Source of the DNA: a virus
Strand: one strand, 5' to 3'
Length of the DNA: 34,985 bases
IMG/VR virus record: IMGVR_UViG_3300030430_002218
Coordinates: 1-34,985 of that record
Shown here: positions 16,220 through 23,765 of the stretch, piece by piece
How the letters are laid out: each line of letters begins with the position of its first letter
Position numbering within the stretch: position 1 is the stretch's first letter
Position numbers and translations under genes: made by a program
Notes under the pieces: model-generated
What the model was told of the DNA's origin: nothing
What the model saw: the letters and a program-made list of their open reading frames with translations, nothing else
Database searches by the model: none

Positions 16220-16572
16220 GACTCAACAAAAGAGGTCTAATGAGAGCCTACAGCGAGGGTGAAATGTTGCCATCGGGCTTTAGAGAGCCAATGCTTCCGG
16301 GTGAACTTCCACCCGGATTCTACGACCCCAATGCGATGGATCCATTCTATCCCGGCGTACCCGGAATACTTGATGATGAAAATCCTTATGGTCCGGGTTT
16401 CCCAAGCAAACCATTTGTCTACAATCCAATCGACACATCTAAACCATACCCCATCTTCCCAACACCAGATATCCCATACCCAGACATTCTGGACCCTTAC
16501 ATCATTACACCTGATGATATTCGTGACTTTGATCTCCCAGAATTTCTTCGTAGATTGTTCGATAGAGATTGA
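16216..16572 (+). CDS. Third proline-rich protein, short (unknown)
   Basis: A 118-residue protein whose N-terminus MRLNKRGLMRAYSEGE aligns with MRLNPRRNRSYISEEG of the gene at 13489, with the Ser-Glu pair at the same position. The rest is proline-rich (LPPGFYDPN, DDENPYGPGFP, PTPDIPYPDIL) and ends in a short acidic and basic tail LPEFLRRLFDRD. The ATG overlaps the previous stop by four bases. It looks like a shortened paralogue of the other proline-rich proteins. No function is known. Confidence 0.75.
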   Translation: MRLNKRGLMRAYSEGEMLPSGFREPMLPGELPPGFYDPNAMDPFYPGVPGILDDENPYGPGFPSKPFVYNPIDTSKPYPIFPTPDIPYPDILDPYIITPDDIRDFDLPEFLRRLFDRD

Positions 16573-16586
16573 AAGACAACCAAATT

Positions 16587-16982
16587 GTGAAATCATTCAA
16601 ACGTTACATCACGGAGGAGGAGTGCCAAGAGTATTCTCCCAAAGAGATAAAGGATCTGGAGATCTTTGCGGATCGCTTGCTTCGTAACTTTGACATTGAC
16701 ATGGAATTCACAAGACACTTCCGTGATCGAATGGGAGATGATCGAAATAGACCCTGTATCAAAATCAGTGAACTACAAAGATTGTTCAAAAAAATAAATA
16801 GGTACGGAGGTAGACAAATCAAAGGACACGGAGAGGGTCAGGCAGTCGTATACGACATGCAAAATGATTTGAATCTCCCTGTCGTAATCGACATGAAACC
16901 TGATGGTACTTTTGAAGTCAGAGCAAAGACCATCATGCGTAAGAAAAACTTCCGAACTCCAAACAAGAAAATTGTATACTGA
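16587..16982 (+). CDS. Small protein with capsid-targeting-like N-terminus and RelE/nuclease-like pattern (unknown)
   Basis: From the GTG at 16587 the 131-residue protein begins MKSFKRYITE|EE. This matches the T4 internal-protein targeting peptide MKTYQEFIAE at Met1, Lys2, the aromatic residues at 4 and 7, Ile8 and the cleavage Glu10. A TTG six codons upstream also gives an open frame but would bury this motif. The body contains FTRHFRDRMGDDRNRP, ISELQRLFKKI and VRAKTIMRKKNF. The HFxxR pattern and the AKTIMRKK ending recall small phage proteins related to RelE-like or other toxin-type RNases, which is a weak resemblance. Predicted, not shown, to be packed in the head and cut by gp21. Confidence 0.7.
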   Translation: MKSFKRYITEEECQEYSPKEIKDLEIFADRLLRNFDIDMEFTRHFRDRMGDDRNRPCIKISELQRLFKKINRYGGRQIKGHGEGQAVVYDMQNDLNLPVVIDMKPDGTFEVRAKTIMRKKNFRTPNKKIVY

Positions 16983-16989
16983 GGCAGCC

Positions 16990-17592
16990 ATGAAATCGTT
17001 TAGAAAGTTTTTACAAGAAGAGATTGACTTGCCGAAGCGAAAGTTTGTAAACATTCCTCGGGTCTTGCTTGGAAAAAACAATGACATCACAAAAGAAATT
17101 TTTGATTTGATTGACAAGACCTACGCATCAATCGGAGGTCACGTTGACTTTAGTAAGCCGGGAGATCTCCCCTCTGATTTCACCTTCTGGATTGGTGCAG
17201 ACACAGACAATGATCCGGATGTCGATGCGGTTCGTTTTGGAAAGCAAGGTCCGGGCGGCTTGAAGTTGGCTGGATCTGGCACGGACGGATCTGATGCAGC
17301 AAAGCAAATGATGATCAACAAGACAGCAAAAATGTTGAATACAAAAGGAAATTATGGAGAGATGAGTGGTGGTATTGCTCACATGATGATCAAATACAAA
17401 AAAGTTCCCTTTGTTTCAAATATTGAAGACATCAAAAAACTACTCCCCGGAAAAGATGTCACCTACATCGGTGAGCATCCAAACGGAAAATATCCCGGCT
17501 ACGATGGCTGGTATGAGCGAACCATCGGCGGCAAGAAGCATATGAAAATTATTCTTGGCAGTCCGAAGGGAGTCCGCGTAAAAAGACCTTGA
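16990..17592 (+). CDS. Candidate packaged protein with capsid-targeting-like N-terminus (GNAT-like?)
   Basis: A 200-residue protein starting MKSFRKFLQE|EI, again fitting the T4 capsid-targeting peptide with Leu8-x-Glu10. The ATG at 16990 has GAGG five bases upstream; an upstream in-frame start at 16903 would lie within the previous gene. The body has EIFDLIDKTYASIGGH near residue 37, FWIGADTDNDPDVDAVRFG near 66, GSGTDGSDAAKQMM near 95 and HPNGKYPGYDGWYER near 170. This domain is widespread in phages and may have an acetyltransferase-like fold, but I cannot confirm that. It is last in the late cluster, followed by a promoter for the next unit. Confidence 0.8.
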   Translation: MKSFRKFLQEEIDLPKRKFVNIPRVLLGKNNDITKEIFDLIDKTYASIGGHVDFSKPGDLPSDFTFWIGADTDNDPDVDAVRFGKQGPGGLKLAGSGTDGSDAAKQMMINKTAKMLNTKGNYGEMSGGIAHMMIKYKKVPFVSNIEDIKKLLPGKDVTYIGEHPNGKYPGYDGWYERTIGGKKHMKIILGSPKGVRVKRP

Positions 17593-17616
17593 CAGGATTG
17601 AAATCAGTGGTAGATT
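17589..17616 (+). promoter_or_regulatory. Sigma-70-like promoter, leaderless geometry
   Basis: TTGACA at 17589-17594 (overlapping the end of the previous gene), 16-base spacer, TAGATT at 17611-17616, then six bases and the ATG at 17623. No Shine-Dalgarno. Spacing is the same as at 10121 and 34449, and ATTGT follows the -10 both here and at 10149. Confidence 0.65.
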
Positions 17617-17622
17617 ATTGTC

Positions 17623-18156
17623 ATGAACATCTTCGTAGTAGACGAACATCCCGTCCGTGCTGCCCATCAAATGGTTGATAAGCACATCGTAAAAATGATT
17701 TTAGAGGCAGGTCAAATGCTCTCTACGGCTCATCGGGTTCTTGATGGTGACGAGTATTACGACCGCACCAAAAACAATAGACGCATCAAGCGATGGAAAC
17801 TCAACGACGAGCGAGAGGACAAACTCTGGAAGGCTTCGTTCGTTGGACATCCCTGTACACAGTGGACAATGAAAACACAGATGAACTATCGGTGGCACGC
17901 GACACACGCAATGGCATTGTGTCGAGAGTACACTCACCGCTACGACAAGATACACAAAGCACAGCCACTCATTGAGTATTTGTTCAATCGAGAGCCAAGA
18001 AACATTCCAGTCGGAAAACTTACCAAGTTTGCAGTTGCAATGCCTGACCAATACAAGGTAGAATGCCCTATCGAATCCTATCGAAACTACTACAAAGGAG
18101 AGAAGGCATACTTCGCAAAATGGAAGAAACGCGAAGTGCCGGAGTGGTGGCAATGA
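17623..18156 (+). CDS. Conserved phage protein, possibly pyrimidine-dimer glycosylase-like
   Basis: A 177-residue protein beginning MNIFVVDEHPVRAAHQMVDK and continuing HIVKMILEAGQMLSTAHR. Later come GHPCTQWTMKTQMNYRW and ALCREYTHRYDKIHKAQP. This pattern is common in T4-like and other large phages. The order (DKHxVKM, then HPCTxW, then an ALCxEY helix) faintly resembles the Pyr_excise family of DNA glycosylases, but I would not assign activity on that. It follows its own promoter with no leader and overlaps galE by four bases. Confidence 0.75.
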   Translation: MNIFVVDEHPVRAAHQMVDKHIVKMILEAGQMLSTAHRVLDGDEYYDRTKNNRRIKRWKLNDEREDKLWKASFVGHPCTQWTMKTQMNYRWHATHAMALCREYTHRYDKIHKAQPLIEYLFNREPRNIPVGKLTKFAVAMPDQYKVECPIESYRNYYKGEKAYFAKWKKREVPEWWQ

Positions 18157-19154
18157 ACAAAGATCAAAAAGTATTGGTGACAGGCGGTGCAGGATACATT
18201 GGTAGCCACATCGTTCTTTCGTGTTTGGATGCAGGCTATGGTGTCGTTGTGATTGATCGTGACGAAAAAGCCTGTAAGCATTTGCAGAAGTGTCTGAGTC
18301 GCAGAAAGAAACTCAAAGTCTTCAACGCAGACATTGAGAACGAGATCTACTTGGATGGGGTCTTTGAGAACGAGAACATCGGTGCAATCATTCACTGTGC
18401 TGCCGACATCTCTGTTCCAGAGTCCGTAGACAATCCACTCAAGTATTACTACAACAACACAGCAAAAAGCATCAAACTGCTTGAGAGAGCAAAGAAGTTC
18501 GGAGTGAATCGTTTCATTCTTTCGTGTACTGCTGCGGTGTATGGTGAACCATCTAGTGACGTTGCCAGTTGCATTCCAGAGACACAGCCCTGCAAACCGA
18601 TCAATGCCTACGGCGAGTCGAAGTTGATGTTTGAAACTATTCTCAAGAAGTACAGTGCCACCAACTCAAATTTCAAATACACATCGCTTCGGTATTTCAA
18701 TGTTGCAGGAAACGACATTCAGAATCGTGTGCAAGACATCAACTGGCGATACAAAGAAAATGTTGTTCCAAAAATCTTGTCTCGACTCATTCAAGGTAAG
18801 GGTGAGTTTACAATTTTTGGAAAAGATTACAACACGCCAGATGGCACATGCGTTCGTGATTACATTCATCCCACCGATCTTGCAAATGCACATTTGATGG
18901 CATTGAAGCAAGGAGTGACGGGTGTGTTCAATCTCGGTACAAACAAGGGACATTCAGTTTGGGATTTGGTCAAGGAAGCAGTCAATATTGTTGATGCCGA
19001 ATTGAATGTGTTGAAAGGAAACAGACGCAAAGGTGATCCCGAAATTCTTGTTGCCAACGCAACAAAGTTTATGAAGAAAACAGGATGGGAACCATCCTAC
19101 TCAATCAATGATATCATGCGAACAGCATACAAGGCATACTTGAAAGTAAAGTAA
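18153..19154 (+). CDS. galE: UDP-glucose 4-epimerase family (GalE)
   Basis: A 333-residue extended short-chain dehydrogenase/reductase. The NAD-binding motif GGAGYIGSH is at 11-19, the catalytic Tyr-x-x-x-Lys is YGESK (Tyr153, Lys157), and the SCTAAVYGEP and RYFNVAGND segments are typical of GalE. It should interconvert UDP-glucose and UDP-galactose or their N-acetyl forms. The chosen ATG overlaps the previous stop by four bases; an upstream in-frame ATG at 18063 lies inside the neighbour and would place 30 foreign residues before the Rossmann fold. It is the first of several sugar-nucleotide genes in the window. Confidence 0.9.
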   Translation: MNKDQKVLVTGGAGYIGSHIVLSCLDAGYGVVVIDRDEKACKHLQKCLSRRKKLKVFNADIENEIYLDGVFENENIGAIIHCAADISVPESVDNPLKYYYNNTAKSIKLLERAKKFGVNRFILSCTAAVYGEPSSDVASCIPETQPCKPINAYGESKLMFETILKKYSATNSNFKYTSLRYFNVAGNDIQNRVQDINWRYKENVVPKILSRLIQGKGEFTIFGKDYNTPDGTCVRDYIHPTDLANAHLMALKQGVTGVFNLGTNKGHSVWDLVKEAVNIVDAELNVLKGNRRKGDPEILVANATKFMKKTGWEPSYSINDIMRTAYKAYLKVK

Positions 19155-19167
19155 GAAAGGAAAGACA

Positions 19168-19770
19168 ATGGAAGAAGAAAAGTACAGTGAGTACACAGAA
19201 AACGTGTATGAATCCAACAAGCAAAACACAACAAACGCAAGAGAGGCAGTATCGGATTACTCTGAACAGCACAAGAAACTTTTTGAAACGGAAGGTGATG
19301 TGTTGCAAAACCTGTTGAAGCAAGAGGCTCAACAATCTGAGTCCCCAGCAGAGCAAGTAAAAAATGATGCCGAGGTTCGTTCCCGTGCGGCAAAACTGAC
19401 GGACGAAATTGCCACCCGTGTCCAAGAAAATTTTATGGACATCATGTTTGGTAGATACAAAGATGTACCATCATTCAAATCTTTGATTGAAGATGCAGAT
19501 ATTGATGCAGAGAATCTTTTGAAAATTTTGATTGCCTTTGAAAAACCACAGGCACAACTTCATGAGGTTGTTACGAATCCTGATTCTGACATCGCCAAAA
19601 AGTATTCTGAGTTCATGAAGCCTACCCAACAAAAACAACTAAATGAAGTTTTGACAGGGCTTGTAAATGACATCAAGACTCTGTATACTGATGAAGACAT
19701 CGAACTGGTTTCAAGCAAAATTACCAGTTTGTTCAGTCACATCGAAAAAGGAGAAATCACGGGACAGTAA
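19168..19770 (+). CDS. Unknown acidic helical protein
   Basis: A 200-residue, mostly helical, acidic protein with no motif I recognise. The first 70 residues are polar and rich in Glu, Gln, Asn and Ser. Residues 70-115 (AAKLTDEIATRVQENFMDIM) and 125-195 look like a helical domain. AAAGGAAAG precedes the ATG. It sits between galE and a small basic protein upstream of gp45. Confidence 0.75.
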   Translation: MEEEKYSEYTENVYESNKQNTTNAREAVSDYSEQHKKLFETEGDVLQNLLKQEAQQSESPAEQVKNDAEVRSRAAKLTDEIATRVQENFMDIMFGRYKDVPSFKSLIEDADIDAENLLKILIAFEKPQAQLHEVVTNPDSDIAKKYSEFMKPTQQKQLNEVLTGLVNDIKTLYTDEDIELVSSKITSLFSHIEKGEITGQ

Positions 19771-19771
19771 C

Positions 19772-19966
19772 ATGGGAAACATGAAGCGAAAGAAGGCAAA
19801 CCGAAATCCAAAGCGTAAGTTTTTTGACAATCGAGACAAAGGAGAAAAGAAGTCTGATCGTCGAAGTCAACGGCATCACGAACAAAATTATCTTCGGGGT
19901 GCAGCATTTGGAGATTTGAATATTGAAGACTATGAGGAATACATGGATGACAACCGCCAAAACTAA
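19772..19966 (+). CDS. Small basic protein (unknown)
   Basis: A 64-residue protein. Residues 1-37 are strongly basic (MKRKKANRNPKRKFF, KKSDRRSQRHH); the end is acidic (NIEDYEEYMDDN). The ATG is one base after the preceding stop. An upstream in-frame start at 19667 would run 35 codons inside the preceding gene and is rejected. The charge pattern would suit nucleic-acid or polymerase binding, but this is a guess. It is tightly linked to gp45, four bases downstream. Confidence 0.65.
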   Translation: MGNMKRKKANRNPKRKFFDNRDKGEKKSDRRSQRHHEQNYLRGAAFGDLNIEDYEEYMDDNRQN

Positions 19967-19970
19967 TACT

Positions 19971-20660
19971 ATGAAACTTTCAAAACAAACTGTGGCTATT
20001 CTGAAAAGCATGGCTGGAATCAATTCAAACATTCACATTCTTCCGGGCAACGAACTTGTTTCAGTCTCTCCGGGTAGAAACATTATGTTCAAGGCAACAG
20101 TCGAAGAACACTTTGCAACAGAGTTTGCGATCTGGGATCTGAGTCAGTTTCTCGGAACCTACTCATTGTTCTCCGATGCCGAGATTGATTTTGGCGAGGC
20201 AGCACTTCGTATCAAGTCTGGTCGCCAGTCTTGTGAGTATCACTATGCAGATCCACGACTTGTTGAGGGTTGTCGCCCACCGAGCAAGTTCAATTTGCCC
20301 GAGGTGAAAGTTGTCTTTGAACTTTCTCAGCAAGAATTGAATGACATTCTTCGGGCTTCTGCCGTTCTGCAACTTCCTGATATTTTGTTTACCAACGACG
20401 AGGGCAAAGTGAAGATCATCGCACTCGACAAGGAAAAGCCAAACTCAACAAACAAGTATGAAATCGAAGTGACACCATCAGACATGGATTTGAATTCTTC
20501 TTTCAAGATCTATCTCAAGTCCGACAATCTAAAAATTCTTCCCGGTGACTATGAGATCTCTCTGTGTGAAAAGTTGGCAATGACCTTGAAGCACAAGGAC
20601 ATTGATGCAAACTATACGCTTGCAGTGACCAGCGACTCCGTGTACAATGGACTCGTATGA
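19971..20660 (+). CDS. gp45: Sliding clamp gp45
   Basis: A 229-residue DNA polymerase processivity clamp; T4 gp45 has 228. It starts MKLSKQTVAILKSMAGINSN, and HILPGNELVSVSPGRNIMFK near residue 24 and the C-terminal YTLAVTSDSVYNGL fit the family. The trimer is loaded by gp44/gp62 and in T4 also activates late transcription with gp55. No Shine-Dalgarno precedes the ATG, and only four bases separate it from the previous stop, so translation is probably coupled. The final bases hold a weak promoter-like pair (TTGCAG 20620-20625, TACAAT 20643-20648, 17-base spacer) that could serve gmd. Confidence 0.95.
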   Translation: MKLSKQTVAILKSMAGINSNIHILPGNELVSVSPGRNIMFKATVEEHFATEFAIWDLSQFLGTYSLFSDAEIDFGEAALRIKSGRQSCEYHYADPRLVEGCRPPSKFNLPEVKVVFELSQQELNDILRASAVLQLPDILFTNDEGKVKIIALDKEKPNSTNKYEIEVTPSDMDLNSSFKIYLKSDNLKILPGDYEISLCEKLAMTLKHKDIDANYTLAVTSDSVYNGLV

Positions 20661-20681
20661 AAATTATGAAAGGGCAAGAAA

Positions 20682-21737
20682 ATGAGTAAAATTATTGATG
20701 GGAAGGTCGGAGGAGAACTCTGGAGAAAAGAAAACGGACTGCAAAAGACGGCTCTGATCACAGGTATCAATGGGCAAGATGGTTCGTACCTCGCTGAGTT
20801 TCTTTTGGGAAAGGGATACGAAGTCCACGGCATTCTGAAAAGAAACTCAGTATCAGAAAATCAAACTGCAAGACTTGATAACGTTTATGACAAACTACAT
20901 TTGCACTATGGTGATCTGAATGATCTGTCTTCTCTCATCTCTGTCTTGCAAAATGTGAACCCTGATGAAATCTACAACCTAGCGGCACAATCACATGTGC
21001 GGATTAGTTTCGATATGCCGATCTACACCGCTGCCACTACGGGTCTTGGTGTTCTCAATGTTTTTGAGGCGTGTCGTTTGATCTGTCCAGAGGCAAAGGT
21101 TTACCAAGCGTCATCATCCGAAATGTTTGGAAACTCTATCGACGATGATGGCTTCCAAAGAGAAACTACACCGATGATGCCAGTTAGTCCGTATGGTTGT
21201 GCAAAGGTGTTTGCATACAACATTGCAAGAAACTATCGTAATTCATACAACATGTTCATTTCAAATGGTATTTTGTTCAATCACGAATCACCCCGTCGAG
21301 GCTCAAACTTTGTGACGAGTAAGATCGTCAAGGGTGCGGTTGCCATCAAAAAGGGAAAACAAAAGTATCTCAGTCTTGGAAACCTGAATGCAACTAGGGA
21401 CTGGGGACACGCGAAAGATTATGTAAAAGCAATGTGGATGATGTTGCAACAAGAAACGCCTGATGATTTTGTGTGTTCGACAGGAACATCAAACTCTGTC
21501 CGTGACTGTGTTCAATATGTTTTTAGTAAATTAGATTTGGAAGTCGCCAAGCATGTTCGGGTTGATCCCAAATATTTTAGACCAGAAGAACTGACTGATC
21601 TAAAAGGGGATTCAACCAAACTAAGAACACAACTTGGCTGGACTCCTGATTACACGTTTGAAACTTTGCTTGACGAGATGATCGAGCATGAGTATACTGG
21701 ATCGTATGTTGATGTCCCCTATGATGCAATGAGGTGA
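20682..21737 (+). CDS. gmd: GDP-mannose 4,6-dehydratase
   Basis: A 351-residue SDR enzyme that turns GDP-mannose into GDP-4-keto-6-deoxymannose, the branch point to GDP-fucose, GDP-colitose and related sugars. The NADP motif is GINGQDGSYLAE (28-39). NLAAQSHV, QASSSEMFG, the catalytic SPYGCAKVF and FNHESPRRGSNFVTSKI are all Gmd hallmarks. The first 20 residues are not part of the usual fold, so a later start is possible but none is obvious. It lies between the clamp and clamp-loader genes, which are adjacent in T4, and probably feeds the enzymes at 32070 and 32966. Confidence 0.95.
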   Translation: MSKIIDGKVGGELWRKENGLQKTALITGINGQDGSYLAEFLLGKGYEVHGILKRNSVSENQTARLDNVYDKLHLHYGDLNDLSSLISVLQNVNPDEIYNLAAQSHVRISFDMPIYTAATTGLGVLNVFEACRLICPEAKVYQASSSEMFGNSIDDDGFQRETTPMMPVSPYGCAKVFAYNIARNYRNSYNMFISNGILFNHESPRRGSNFVTSKIVKGAVAIKKGKQKYLSLGNLNATRDWGHAKDYVKAMWMMLQQETPDDFVCSTGTSNSVRDCVQYVFSKLDLEVAKHVRVDPKYFRPEELTDLKGDSTKLRTQLGWTPDYTFETLLDEMIEHEYTGSYVDVPYDAMR

Positions 21738-21739
21738 AA

Positions 21740-22684
21740 ATGCAAACTACTGAACAACACTTATGGGTCGAGAAGTTTCGACCACGAAAAGTGAAAGACT
21801 GCATTCTTCCCGGTGGCTTGAAGCAAACGCTCCAAGCCATTGTGGATTCTGGTGAAATGCAAAATCTTTTGTTTTCTGGTGGTCCCGGTTGTGGCAAAAC
21901 GACTGCCGCAATCGCAATGTGTGAGGAGATCGGTGCGGAGTGGATCAAGATCAACTGCTCCGAAGATGGCAACATCGATACGCTTCGAACACGGATTCGT
22001 GACTTTGCCTCTGCACTATCACTTTCCGGTGAACAAAAAGTCGTGATCCTCGACGAGTTTGACTATGCAAATGCTAACAGTTTTCAGCCTGCCTTGCGTG
22101 GGTTCATCGAAGAGTTTGCTGCAAACTGTCGCTTTGTCCTGACCTGCAACTTCAAGAATCGGATCATCGAACCGTTGCATTCTCGATGCACCTGTGTTGA
22201 CTTCCGCTTCACAAAGGAAGAGCAGATGAAGATGGGGTCGCAGTTCTTGAAGCGTCTGGAGAGCATTCTACAGGGCGAGAGCGTCCACTATGATGGTCGT
22301 GTCATTGCGAAGTTGATCATGCGTCATGCCCCAGACTGGCGGCGTATCTTGAACGAGTGTCAACGATACTCTGCTTCCGGTGAGATCGATGTCGGCATCC
22401 TGTCTGAGATCGGTGACGTTGGCATTCACTCTTTGATGTCAATCTTGAAGAACAAGGACTTCTCCAAGTTGCGTGGTTGGGTGGTTGATAACAGTGGCAA
22501 TGAAGAGACTGAGATCTATCGCAAAGTCTATGATGCGTTGAGCGACAATCTCAAACCACAATCCGTGCCAGCGGTGATTCTGATTCTGGCAAACTATCAA
22601 TACAAGGCTGCGTTCGCTGCTGATTCGGAAATCAACATGATGGCGTGCCTGACTGAGATTATGATGGAGGCGGAGTTCAAATGA
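21740..22684 (+). CDS. gp44: Clamp loader large subunit gp44
   Basis: A 314-residue AAA+ ATPase (T4 gp44 is 319) that with gp62 opens gp45 and loads it on DNA. Walker A is GGPGCGKT (47-54), Walker B has LDEFD (104-108), and the SRC motif is HSRC near 147. It starts MQTTEQHLWVEKFRP, typical of the family. The ATG at 21740 has GAGG five bases upstream and follows the gmd stop by two bases; a GTG two codons upstream is possible but less good. It overlaps the next gene by four bases. Confidence 0.95.
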   Translation: MQTTEQHLWVEKFRPRKVKDCILPGGLKQTLQAIVDSGEMQNLLFSGGPGCGKTTAAIAMCEEIGAEWIKINCSEDGNIDTLRTRIRDFASALSLSGEQKVVILDEFDYANANSFQPALRGFIEEFAANCRFVLTCNFKNRIIEPLHSRCTCVDFRFTKEEQMKMGSQFLKRLESILQGESVHYDGRVIAKLIMRHAPDWRRILNECQRYSASGEIDVGILSEIGDVGIHSLMSILKNKDFSKLRGWVVDNSGNEETEIYRKVYDALSDNLKPQSVPAVILILANYQYKAAFAADSEINMMACLTEIMMEAEFK

Positions 22685-23346
22685 TAACAGCACAAGAACT
22701 CTACTTTGCGACAAGAGGTCTTCCAAAGCACGAAATGATTTTTGTAGAGACTGGCACTTATACTGGTGACATGGTTGACATGGCACTTGAATTTGGATTT
22801 TCTGAGGTTAGAAGCGTGGAGATTGCTGAAAAATACTACAATCAGTCTAAGGAGCGTTTTAGTGATGAGGTAAAATCAGGGAAGGTGAAACTGTATCACG
22901 GAAACTCTGCTGACCTGTTGGAAAAAATGATTGGAAAAACAAAGAAACGCATAGTGTTTTGGTTGGACGCACATTGTAGCCAAGGAGACACGGGAGGGAA
23001 TGATAACAAAAATCCTCTAATTGATGAACTAAAAACAATCAAAAAAGTTTCATCTAGGAATGATCATGTGATCATGATTGACGATTTGCATTTTGTACGA
23101 GGCGGGTTGTATCTACATCATCACACACCCTTCACAGAAGCGGATTTGAATAATCTAGTTAGGGACATCAACTCCGATTACAAATTCAAGTACGCCGATT
23201 GTCGAACGCAAGTCACACATAAAGACACACGAAAAGAATTTCGCGTGTCTCTCATTGATAAAAATATTGTCACCATGTATACTGAAGATTGTCTTGTCAC
23301 ACCAAAGTCTGTGCTGATTGCGAGAACAGATTGGAAAGATAAATGA
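22681..23346 (+). CDS. SAM-dependent methyltransferase-like protein
   Basis: A 221-residue protein with a Rossmann-type opening: IFVETGTYTGDMVDMALEFG near residue 20 followed by VRSVEIAEKYY (the acidic residue after the second strand), then KVKLYHGNSADLL and VFWLDAHCSQGDTGG. This pattern fits class I methyltransferases that often act in glycan modification. The substrate is unknown. It is inserted between gp44 and gp62, which are adjacent in T4, and overlaps both by four bases, so it is co-translated with the clamp loader. Its link may be to the phage's sugar genes rather than replication. Confidence 0.7.
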   Translation: MITAQELYFATRGLPKHEMIFVETGTYTGDMVDMALEFGFSEVRSVEIAEKYYNQSKERFSDEVKSGKVKLYHGNSADLLEKMIGKTKKRIVFWLDAHCSQGDTGGNDNKNPLIDELKTIKKVSSRNDHVIMIDDLHFVRGGLYLHHHTPFTEADLNNLVRDINSDYKFKYADCRTQVTHKDTRKEFRVSLIDKNIVTMYTEDCLVTPKSVLIARTDWKDK

Positions 23347-23720
23347 AACTTGGCGACTATCTAAACGCGATCAACTACACGAAGGACAATCTCTTTGAGG
23401 ACGTAGCCGCTCACGGTGGCTACGTTCCCTTCGTGATCAATCGAAGCCTGTCATACTTCCCTGACACCGTTCTACAAGCCAATGAGATGAACACACACCA
23501 TCACCTTGGAAAGCGTGAGCAGTTTGACTATCTCCGTCATTCGATTCGGAAACGAAGACGATTCAGCAAATGGCTCAAGAAAGGCTCTGATGAACGAGTC
23601 GAATCAATCAAATTGTTCTATGGGTACGGCACAAAAAAAGCACTCGAAGCAATGAAAGTCCTGTCTGATGAGCAGATTGACGAGATCCACGGTCAAATGC
23701 GAAAAATGCAAGGCTCCTAA
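23343..23720 (+). CDS. gp62: Clamp loader small subunit gp62
   Basis: A 125-residue protein recognised by GGYVPFVINRSLSYFPDTVL near residue 26 and QFDYLRHSIRKRRRFSKWLK near 59, conserved in gp62 of T4-like phages. T4 gp62 is 187 residues; shorter forms are usual in marine relatives. One gp62 joins four gp44 subunits in the loader. The TAA stop is embedded in a late promoter motif. Confidence 0.9.
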   Translation: MKLGDYLNAINYTKDNLFEDVAAHGGYVPFVINRSLSYFPDTVLQANEMNTHHHLGKREQFDYLRHSIRKRRRFSKWLKKGSDERVESIKLFYGYGTKKALEAMKVLSDEQIDEIHGQMRKMQGS

Positions 23721-23723
23721 ATA
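23716..23723 (+). promoter_or_regulatory. Late promoter CCTAAATA overlapping the gp62 stop
   Basis: CCTAAATA includes the gp62 stop codon (23718-23720) and lies 42 bases before the regA ATG. A GGAG at 23757-23760 can serve as Shine-Dalgarno. RegA in T4 is made early, so this may add late expression for regA and the glycosyltransferase genes behind it. Confidence 0.55.
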
Positions 23724-23765
23724 CGATTGTGGGATTGATACCCCTTTTCGTATCATGGAGTTATC

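Noticed and set aside
20620-20648. Promoter-like pair TTGCAG-N17-TACAAT at the end of gp45
   Set aside because: It is inside coding sequence and a weaker match than the TTGACA set; mentioned only as a possible source for gmd.
23724-23750. Possible terminator hairpin with TTTT after gp62
   Set aside because: Only three G-C pairs can form around a seven-base loop, too weak to call.
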